From positions 1 through 13,420 of the forward strand of contig JBCCTV010000068.1 in NCBI GenBank assembly GCA_039197915.1: 13,420 nt of DNA, written 5' to 3'. The position numbers and the translations under genes are program-made. The stretch is from JAJFFW01 sp039197915. Lineage in GTDB: Bacteria > Pseudomonadota > Alphaproteobacteria > Caulobacterales > Parvularculaceae. Below, piece by piece: positions 6,997 through 12,838 of the stretch (its first letter is position 1; every line of letters starts with the position of its first letter). The notes beneath the pieces are model-generated. The model searched no databases. It was not told the origin of the DNA and saw only the letters and a program-made list of their open reading frames with translations.

Positions 6997-8802
6997 ATGT
7001 TTAGGAATGCAGCGCTTGGGCTTTTCATAATGGCCATAATGGCCACTGCTGGCTGCGCTGAAACGGTCGAAACGGCTGCGGCCGAAAACCGAGACGCGCA
7101 ATCTGGCGTCGATTTCGCGGCGAGACTTGGCGCCATTGTCAACGATCCCTCGGCGCCGCTCGCAGGCGCAGTGCTCGCCGTTAAGGTCGGAAACACCGTC
7201 GTCTATAAAGGCGCTGCTGGCTGCGCTCAATTTTCTGACGGGAGCGAGCAAAGCTGCGCTCGCGCGCTAACTTCGGAAACCAAGGTCCGTGTCGCCTCCA
7301 TATCAAAAATGATAACGGCCTTTGCGCTGATAGATTTGGCGGATGAGGGTAAGGTAAATCTTGATACAGATGTTTCGACCTATCTCGGGTTTACGCTGCG
7401 TAATCCTGCATTCCCAGAGACGCCGATTACCGTCAGGCATCTCTTGTCGCACACCTCTTCGATCCGGGACCCTGAGTCTTATTACGCAATTGCTCCGGAC
7501 ACTCTTCAGAACGTTGTTGCAACTGCGCAAGGCCTTTTTGCACCGTCAACGGAGGGGGAGGCGAGCCGCGCGCCCGGCGACTATTTTGCCTATGCGAACA
7601 TAAATACCGGCATTGCTGCGGCGGTTTTGGAAAATGTCGATGGGGGGCGCTTCGATAAAATTACATCAAAACGCGTGCTCAAGCCGCTAAAGCTTGATGC
7701 GGGGTTCAATTGGTCAGGCGTCTCTAAACGCGCGCGCCGGGCGGGCGCAACGCTTTATCGAACGGCCGAAAACGGTTCCTGGACACCGCAGACGGACAGC
7801 GAAGGTCTATTGAATGATCCGTTGCCGGTATTTCTCGCAGCTGACGGCCTCGATAGGCGAGCTTTTTTGAAGGGCTATGGGCCTGGATCAAATCCGACGT
7901 TGTTCTCGCCACAGGGGGGCTTGCGCGCAAGCGTCGGGGATTTGTTGGTGATTTTAGACTATCTAAAGTCGACGCGCGCCGCCGCCGCGGAGCCTGTCTG
8001 GCGTTACAACCCTGCAACGGAGAACGGCGCAACAGAGGGGCGTTTTTTCCAGCGTTATGGATTGTTCGTTCACACATTAACGCCCGAACAAACGCCTTTT
8101 GATGAACCGCTGATCGGGCACGCCGGCGAAGCCTATGGTCTTTATAGCGGGGCCTGGTATGCGGCTGACGGCGATGGAGAAGATGAGGTTTCATTTGCTT
8201 TTGCCGTCACCGGAACAACACGCGCGCCGGAGCGCGCCGATGGCGCCGGCTTCAATGCGGTTGAGATGAAGCTTGCGTCGCTCGCGAACGATATCGCCGT
8301 GGCCGCCTCTAGCGGAACTGTAGCGACTGTTGCGACTTTAGCGACTGGGGTGGCAGCCCATGCAGATGACGGGCGACATGTCACCGACGGCGCGCCGGCG
8401 GGCGTCGCCGAGCCTCGACCCTATGATCCAACCCGAAATGCGATGGATGACGTGAACGCCGCCCTGGAACGCGCGGGCGCATCGGGAAAGCGCGTGATTG
8501 TCGTCCTGGGCGCTAACTGGTGTCATGACAGCCGCGGCCTTGCTCACAAGTTCTTGGCAAGTGACTTCCAAACGCTTTTTGAGGAGAGCTACGAGGTCGT
8601 CTATGTGGATGTGGGACGCCGCGACCGAAACCTGGATATTGGCGCGCGGTTCGGCGTGATGTCGCTCGTTGGAACGCCAACGGTTTTGGTCATGACGGCT
8701 AATGGCGAGGTTTTAAACGCGGACACAGTGCACACCTGGCGCACGGCCTATTCAAAGCCGTTCGATGAAACGCTGGCCTACTTTCGGGAATTCGCGGAAT
8801 AA
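6997..8802 (+). CDS. Lipoprotein with fused serine beta-lactamase-type domain and thioredoxin-like domain
   Basis: The protein has 601 residues from ATG 6997; a TTG at 6994 adds one residue but AGGGAG (6983-6988) fits the ATG better. A lipoprotein signal ends in MATAGC, lipid Cys20, with Ala next, which favours the outer membrane. Residues 40-430 form a beta-lactamase/class-C-type serine hydrolase domain: Ser101-x-x-Lys104 (VASISK), the Tyr-x-Asn element Tyr199-Ala-Asn201, and His375-Ala-Gly377 in place of KTG, as in many esterase/peptidase members. After an Ala/Thr-rich linker (437-475) comes a thioredoxin-like domain at about 476-601, with WCHDS at 508-512, VVYVDVGRRDRN, and a cis-Pro loop VGTPTV. 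The usual second redox Cys is Ser512, so the site is CxxS. Both halves are in one uninterrupted frame. Function is open: a cell-envelope hydrolase with an attached redox or thiol-binding domain is the most that can be said. Confidence 0.85.
   Translation: MFRNAALGLFIMAIMATAGCAETVETAAAENRDAQSGVDFAARLGAIVNDPSAPLAGAVLAVKVGNTVVYKGAAGCAQFSDGSEQSCARALTSETKVRVASISKMITAFALIDLADEGKVNLDTDVSTYLGFTLRNPAFPETPITVRHLLSHTSSIRDPESYYAIAPDTLQNVVATAQGLFAPSTEGEASRAPGDYFAYANINTGIAAAVLENVDGGRFDKITSKRVLKPLKLDAGFNWSGVSKRARRAGATLYRTAENGSWTPQTDSEGLLNDPLPVFLAADGLDRRAFLKGYGPGSNPTLFSPQGGLRASVGDLLVILDYLKSTRAAAAEPVWRYNPATENGATEGRFFQRYGLFVHTLTPEQTPFDEPLIGHAGEAYGLYSGAWYAADGDGEDEVSFAFAVTGTTRAPERADGAGFNAVEMKLASLANDIAVAASSGTVATVATLATGVAAHADDGRHVTDGAPAGVAEPRPYDPTRNAMDDVNAALERAGASGKRVIVVLGANWCHDSRGLAHKFLASDFQTLFEESYEVVYVDVGRRDRNLDIGARFGVMSLVGTPTVLVMTANGEVLNADTVHTWRTAYSKPFDETLAYFREFAE
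8323..8349 (+). repeat. Three tandem 9-base units in the interdomain linker
   Basis: GCGACTGTT, GCGACTTTA and GCGACTGGG follow one another and encode Ala-Thr-Val, Ala-Thr-Leu and Ala-Thr-Gly inside the linker between the hydrolase and thioredoxin-like domains. The exact 9-base period keeps the frame, so copy-number change would only lengthen or shorten the linker. Confidence 0.6.
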
Positions 8803-8965
8803 ATTCACCAAATCATAAGCGCCAACCGCGGGCTTTGGGGGCGTCATCTCTCGTCCTTTTCGCTGGCGATCGATTGTTTTCCCAAAAAAGTGGGCGGAAC
8901 AATTGGTCGTCGCTCCGTCGTCCATCAAACAAGCCAGTTTATCGCCAGTAGGAACATCGAGCGAT

Positions 8966-8980
8966 CTGATTTTTAATCAG
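8966..8980. promoter_or_regulatory. Perfect 15-base AT-rich inverted repeat, candidate operator
   Basis: CTGATT at 8966-8971, a TTT centre and AATCAG at 8975-8980 are exact inverted arms. It lies about 310 bases before the oxidase start. It may be a regulator site or a small hairpin; neither is proven. Confidence 0.3.
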
Positions 8981-9089
8981 TATGCAAATAAAATTCTGCG
9001 GTTTATCGCGGATTTACGACTGCGCGTCATAAGACGCCCTACAGAACCGTATTAGTTTGATATTGAGACTTAATAGTGGTGACTTTACC

Positions 9090-9099
9090 CCACCGGTGG
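9090..9099. promoter_or_regulatory. Perfect 10-base palindrome CCACCGGTGG
   Basis: The ten bases at 9090-9099 read identically on both strands. They sit about 190 bases upstream of the oxidase start in non-coding sequence. A site this short can arise by chance. Confidence 0.2.
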
Positions 9100-9149
9100 C
9101 CTGACTCTCGGTTCATGGGCCGTATTACTCGCTTCATCGTGAGGATGAG

Positions 9150-9161
9150 CGACAATTGTCG
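9150..9161. promoter_or_regulatory. Perfect 12-base palindrome CGACAATTGTCG, candidate operator
   Basis: The twelve bases at 9150-9161 are a perfect palindrome about 130 bases before the oxidase ATG. Partial copies of its arm (TTGTCG at 9186-9191, TCGACA near 9251) lie closer to the gene, which is what a cluster of sites for a dimeric regulator might look like. Confidence 0.35.
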
Positions 9162-9273
9162 ATCGCGCGTTTGCGCCGCTTTTCATTGTCGGGCGTCCAT
9201 GATTTAGTAGAGCACTGGTGTCGCTCGGCCTGCGCTTGTTCGCGGTCGCTATCGACAGTGCATGGATTAAGTT

Positions 9274-9280
9274 GGGAGAG
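9274..9280 (+). promoter_or_regulatory. Ribosome binding site fixing the start of the oxidase gene
   Basis: GGGAGAG lies 9 bases before the ATG at 9290. The longer frame from GTG 9218 has no such site and would bury the Tat signal 24 residues into the protein, so 9290 is preferred. Confidence 0.65.
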
Positions 9281-9289
9281 CCCGCCAGT

Positions 9290-10867
9290 ATGCAAACCAC
9301 CACTCGCCGTGATCTTTTAACAATGATTGGCGTCGCTGCCGGCGGCACTGCCATGTATAACGCGATGTCGGCCTTAGACCACGCGGAGGCGTCGAACTAT
9401 GCGGGACCAATCTCGTTAGACGGGGCTCCCGCTGGCGCCAGCGTGTTAATTCTGGGCGCGGGCGTTGCCGGCATGACCGCGGCTTTAGAGCTCCGCGCCG
9501 CTGGGTACGCCGTTAAGGTGCTTGAGTTCCGCGAAAAGGCCGGTGGGCGTTGCTGGACCCTTCGCGGTGGCGATCAGTACACAGAGCTTGGTGGCGCGAC
9601 GCAAAACATTGACTTTGCCGAAGGCAATTACATCAACCCAGGCCCATGGCGCATTCCGCACAATCACTACGCGGTCCTAGATTATTGCGGGCGCCTTGGC
9701 GTCAAGCTCGAACCGTTCATTCAAAAAAATCACAATGCTTACCTTCACCACACGGAAGCGTTCGGCGGGAAACCGCAACGGTTTCGACACATCGCCTCTG
9801 ACTATCGCGGGCATGTGACAGAGCTTTTGGCGAAAGCCCTAAACAGCGGGCGCCTTGACGACATGGTCACGCCCGACGATCTCGAGATCTTACTTGAATC
9901 GCTGCGGGCGACTGGCGTGCTTGACAGCAATTATTCCTACCATTCGGACCGCACGATGAGCCGTTTAAGGGGCTATGATCGCGACCCAGGCGCGGGGCCG
10001 AACGGCGCGCCGCTCCCCTCTACGCCGATCGATCCGTCGGAGCTCTTGCGCTCGCGCCTGTGGGACCGTCTTGCTGAGGCGGAGGACCTTGAACATCAGA
10101 CGCCGATGTTCCAGCCCGTTGGCGGGATGGATATGATTGCCCAAGCCTTCGCCCGCGAAGTCGGTGATTTGATCACTTACAATGCAAAGGTTATTTCGCT
10201 GAACCAAGACGATAATCAGGTAACTGTGACTTATCAGGCGCTCGACGCCGGCGGCGACATCCGGTCGGAAACAGCGGATTACTGTGTATCTACGATTCCA
10301 TTTTCCATTCTGGGGCAGCTCGACCACAACTTTTCGAGCGAGATGACGAGCGCCATCGAAAACGTATACTATGTGGGTTCGTCCAAGTGGGGATTAGAGT
10401 TTAAGCGCCGGTTCTGGGAACAAGACGAGCGAATTTACGGCGGTATTACCTACACGAACCAACCGATCGAGCTCATCAGTTACCCTTCGACCGGCTTTTT
10501 TGAACAAGGGCCGGCAGTGCTACTGGGTGGATACACCTGGAAGAGTGAAGAAACCTATGAGTTCAACGCAATGCAGCCGGAAGAGCGCATTAAATGGGCG
10601 TTAAAATTCGGCTCAGAGATACACCCTCAGTATGCTGAAGAGTATAAAACGGGTGTTAGCGTCACCTGGCATAAGGTGCCGTGGGTTCTCGGCTGTTTCG
10701 GGATTTGGCGCGATAAGGACGCGCATTACCAAAACGCGATTAAGCTCGACAATCGCGTCGTTTGCGCGGGCGAGCATTTGTCTTACCGCGGCGCCTGGCT
10801 AGAAGGCGGCATTTTATCAGCTCTGAACGCTGTCTCCACTCTCCATCAGCGTGTTGTTCAAGGATAA
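9290..10867 (+). CDS. Tat-exported FAD-dependent amine / L-amino-acid oxidase (dehydrogenase) family protein
   Basis: The 525-residue protein begins with a twin-arginine signal, TTRRDLLTMIG (Arg6-Arg7), then a short hydrophobic stretch, so it should be exported folded to the periplasm. The FAD-binding site is GAGVAG at 56-61, with Glu79 (VLEFREKAGGRCW) as the ribose-binding acid and Arg87 in the GGR motif. The C-terminal flavin motif is AGEHLSYRGAWLEGGILSA at 493-511. This is the monoamine oxidase/L-amino-acid oxidase family. GPWRIP (118-123) lines up with the GAMRxP segment of L-amino-acid oxidases, whose Arg binds the substrate carboxylate, so Arg121 hints at an amino-acid substrate. An extra stretch at about 101-117 precedes it. 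The enzyme would oxidise the C-N bond to an imine. The next gene begins 5 bases after the stop and encodes a cytochrome c-RidA protein, so electrons may pass to haem rather than to oxygen; that part is inference. Confidence 0.88.
   Translation: MQTTTRRDLLTMIGVAAGGTAMYNAMSALDHAEASNYAGPISLDGAPAGASVLILGAGVAGMTAALELRAAGYAVKVLEFREKAGGRCWTLRGGDQYTELGGATQNIDFAEGNYINPGPWRIPHNHYAVLDYCGRLGVKLEPFIQKNHNAYLHHTEAFGGKPQRFRHIASDYRGHVTELLAKALNSGRLDDMVTPDDLEILLESLRATGVLDSNYSYHSDRTMSRLRGYDRDPGAGPNGAPLPSTPIDPSELLRSRLWDRLAEAEDLEHQTPMFQPVGGMDMIAQAFAREVGDLITYNAKVISLNQDDNQVTVTYQALDAGGDIRSETADYCVSTIPFSILGQLDHNFSSEMTSAIENVYYVGSSKWGLEFKRRFWEQDERIYGGITYTNQPIELISYPSTGFFEQGPAVLLGGYTWKSEETYEFNAMQPEERIKWALKFGSEIHPQYAEEYKTGVSVTWHKVPWVLGCFGIWRDKDAHYQNAIKLDNRVVCAGEHLSYRGAWLEGGILSALNAVSTLHQRVVQG
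10860..10864 (+). promoter_or_regulatory. Ribosome binding site fixing the GTG start of the cytochrome-RidA gene
   Basis: AAGGA lies 8 bases before GTG 10873 and directly abuts the TAA stop of the oxidase gene. It supports translational coupling and the 10873 start, rather than the longer frame from 10762 that would overlap the oxidase. Confidence 0.7.
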
Positions 10868-10872
10868 TCTCT

Positions 10873-12576
10873 GTGAAAAAAGACCTTACACGAAATATTT
10901 TGACTAGTATTGCGCTGGCTTCAGCTTTTGCAGTTGCTGGATGCGACGCAGAGCAAAGTGCGGCGGCTTCGGCGCCTTCCAACACGGTCGTCGCTGACTC
11001 TGCTTTTATCGGTGTGCCGTCCCCAGCAATTGATCCGCGGGAATGGACAGACGCTTCCCTACCAGAAGAGATTTTTTCCGGTCACGGCATTGATTTTGAC
11101 GAGGGCGCGGAAATTTATGCGACCGTATGCGCCGGCTGTCATATGCCCGATGGGACCGGCGCCGTTGGCGGTGGGATGTATCCGGCCCTCTACGAAAATG
11201 AAAACCTTCTCGCCCCGGATTATGCGATCTACATGGTCTTGAATGGCTATCGCGGTATGCCCGGCTTTGGTCGGCATCTGTCCGATGCGCAAGTTGCGGC
11301 CCTGATCAATTATATTCAAGGCGGCATGAATACCTATGAGCCGCAGGCGACGGCTCAGCTTGTGGCGGAAAATCGCGATCCATCGAATGTTTATGTCGGC
11401 GGAATGCGCCGGCAGGGAGCGCAAGATCCTCGCTTTATGCTCGCGTCACAAACTTCTGTGTCAAGCCGAGCGGGGGGCGCGTCAACAGGCGTTGCAAGCG
11501 GCGGATCTTCGCCTGCAGCTTCTGAAATGACGCTCGCGAGCGCGGCGCCCGTCGCTATGCAGGGCGCTGCGCGGGCAGCGGTGCAAAGCGCAACCACTAC
11601 TCAAACAAGCGCGACGCAAAACAATCCGACCGTCTCACCGGATGAAAGTCCGGCCATAACAAATGGCGCGATCAGGCACAAAACGCCCGGCTCAACATTC
11701 CCTATACTGATGGCGGCGGAAGTGCCGTCGCCCACATCGCTCGTTTATCTGAGTGGCACGGTGCCACAGTTGGTCGATAAGGAGGCCGAACGTGGATCAG
11801 TTGCAGCCTACGGCGACACGCGCAAGCAAACTGAAACGACACTCGCGTCAATCGAAACGAAACTCAAAAGTCTCGACCTCACAATGTCAGACGTCGTGAA
11901 AATGCAGGTGTTTTTAGTTCGGCCCGAAGGCGCCGACGGCATGGATTTTTCCGGCTTTATGGAAGGGTACACGCAATATTTTGGTACGGATGACCAGCCA
12001 AACCTCCCAACGCGCTCGGTGTTTGAAGTGGCTGGGCTCGCCAATCCCGGATGGCTCATCGAAATCGAAGTCGTTGCGTTGCGGGAAGGCGCTAAAAGTG
12101 AGGTCGCGACCGCGGCTACCCAGGTCAATGCACCCGCGGTGGCGGAAACCCCCAAGGCTATCCGGCATAAAATCCCGAATTCCACGTTTCCTATTGCGCT
12201 CGCGGCTGAAGTCCCCAGCGCAAGCGATCTCGTTTATTTAAGCGGGACAGTGCCGCAGGTCATCAATAAGGACGCCGAGCGAGGCTCGCTTGAGGCCTAT
12301 GGCGACACGAAGGCCCAAACGGAAACAACGCTCGCTTCAATTCAAGCAAAGCTCGAAAGCTTGGACTTGACCATGGGCGACGTCATAAAAATGCAAGTGT
12401 ATCTCGTGCGCCCAGAGGGTGCGGACGCTATGGATTTTGCAGGCTTTATGGAGGGGTACACGCAGTATTTTGGTACGGACGAACAACCAAACCTTCCGAC
12501 GCGTTCCGTCTTTGAAGTTGCGGGCCTCGCAAGCCCTGCCTGGCTCGTTGAGATCGAGGTTGTTGCGGTTCGCTAG
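10873..12576 (+). CDS. Lipoprotein fusing a cytochrome c domain to two tandem RidA (imine deaminase) domains
   Basis: The protein has 567 residues from GTG 10873. A lipoprotein signal ends in AFAVAGC with lipid Cys24; Asp25 next would favour inner-membrane retention by the Lol rule known in enterobacteria. Residues about 75-155 are a class I c-type cytochrome: CAGCH at 86-90 binds haem covalently, and Met129 in YRGMPGFG is the likely sixth ligand. Residues about 191-265 are a flexible linker rich in Ala, Ser and Thr. Two RidA/YjgF/YER057c domains follow at about 266-404 and 429-567. Each keeps the LSGTVPQ segment, the catalytic Arg in LPTRSVFEV (Arg381, Arg544) and the EIEVVA glutamate (Glu397, Glu560). 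RidA proteins hydrolyse reactive imines and enamines to 2-oxo acids and ammonium, and are normally single-domain cytoplasmic trimers. A membrane-anchored, haem-linked tandem version is unusual. The upstream flavin oxidase gene is the obvious source of both electrons and imine. Confidence 0.88.
   Translation: MKKDLTRNILTSIALASAFAVAGCDAEQSAAASAPSNTVVADSAFIGVPSPAIDPREWTDASLPEEIFSGHGIDFDEGAEIYATVCAGCHMPDGTGAVGGGMYPALYENENLLAPDYAIYMVLNGYRGMPGFGRHLSDAQVAALINYIQGGMNTYEPQATAQLVAENRDPSNVYVGGMRRQGAQDPRFMLASQTSVSSRAGGASTGVASGGSSPAASEMTLASAAPVAMQGAARAAVQSATTTQTSATQNNPTVSPDESPAITNGAIRHKTPGSTFPILMAAEVPSPTSLVYLSGTVPQLVDKEAERGSVAAYGDTRKQTETTLASIETKLKSLDLTMSDVVKMQVFLVRPEGADGMDFSGFMEGYTQYFGTDDQPNLPTRSVFEVAGLANPGWLIEIEVVALREGAKSEVATAATQVNAPAVAETPKAIRHKIPNSTFPIALAAEVPSASDLVYLSGTVPQVINKDAERGSLEAYGDTKAQTETTLASIQAKLESLDLTMGDVIKMQVYLVRPEGADAMDFAGFMEGYTQYFGTDEQPNLPTRSVFEVAGLASPAWLVEIEVVAVR
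11668..12573 (+). repeat. Tandem duplication encoding the two RidA domains
   Basis: Units at 11668-12084 and 12157-12573 are both 139 codons long with a 489-base period, separated by a 24-codon spacer. My by-eye alignment, which needs no gaps, finds about 110 of 139 residues identical. Long identical runs include FMEGYTQYFGTD and QPNLPTRSVFEVAGLA. Many synonymous differences show that it is not a brand-new copy. Confidence 0.9.
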
Positions 12577-12577
12577 T

Positions 12578-12599
12578 CGCTAAGCGTGCCGCGTTAGCG
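12578..12599 (+). terminator. Stem-loop after the oxidase/cytochrome operon, possible terminator
   Basis: CGCTAA at 12578-12583 pairs with TTAGCG at 12594-12599 across a 10-base GC-rich loop, one base after the stop codon. The sequence behind it is T-rich (GTTGTTTGTTGTT) but has no pure T-run. Confidence 0.4.
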
Positions 12600-12623
12600 C
12601 GTTGTTTGTTGTTGGTGCGCGAA

Positions 12624-12653
12624 GAGACGCGCTTCTCAAGAAAAGGGCGTCTC
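12624..12653. terminator. Inverted repeat in the convergent gap, possible bidirectional terminator
   Basis: GAGACGC at 12624-12630 pairs perfectly with GCGTCTC at 12647-12653 across 16 bases. An overlapping alternative hairpin GCGCG/CGCGC (12617-12621, 12628-12632) competes with it. It lies between the operon and the minus-strand barrel gene, where a terminator for either would be expected. Confidence 0.35.
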
Positions 12654-12817
12654 ACCCTGCCGCCCTCGCTTCGGTCGTTTTACGCCATGGTGGTCTTAGC
12701 AAACAAATGACCGATTAGCTTAGCGTGTTGCTTTTATAAAAATCCGTTTCCTTGAGCGCGTTAAGAGCGAAAAATATACCTGTGAGCCTTGTCACGTCGC
12801 TTTTGCACGAATCGAAC

Positions 12818-12838
12818 TCATTCTACTTTTTAGAATGA
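12818..12838. repeat. Perfect 8-bp stem-loop spanning the stop codon of the beta-barrel gene
   Basis: TCATTCTA at 12818-12825 and TAGAATGA at 12831-12838 are exact inverted arms around CTTTT. On the minus strand the TAA stop lies at the stem-loop boundary. No T-run follows on that strand, so it may act as a 3'-end or stability hairpin rather than a classical terminator. Confidence 0.45.

Larger units (their letters stand above)
8803..9289. other. 487-base intergenic region upstream of the oxidase operon
   Basis: No frame here has a convincing start, Shine-Dalgarno sequence or recognisable product. It is more AT-rich than the genes around 8960-9080 and contains three short perfect palindromes (separate entries). 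It should hold the promoter of the oxidase/cytochrome operon and any terminator of the upstream gene, but I could not place a good -35/-10 pair. A CCCA/TGGG mini-hairpin near 8881-8894 is too short to call. Confidence 0.6.

Noticed and set aside
8881..8894. CCCA-AAAAAG-TGGG mini-hairpin after the hydrolase-thioredoxin gene
   Set aside because: A four-base stem about 80 bases after the stop with no T-run is too weak to call a terminator.
9085..9354. Minus-strand open frame of 89 codons in the gap before the oxidase
   Set aside because: It runs into the oxidase coding start on the opposite strand, has no ribosome site that I can see and no recognisable motif.
10762..10872. Longer N-terminus for the cytochrome-RidA protein
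   Set aside because: The extra 37 residues lie inside the oxidase gene in another frame and would hide the lipoprotein signal; GTG 10873 has a good Shine-Dalgarno sequence.
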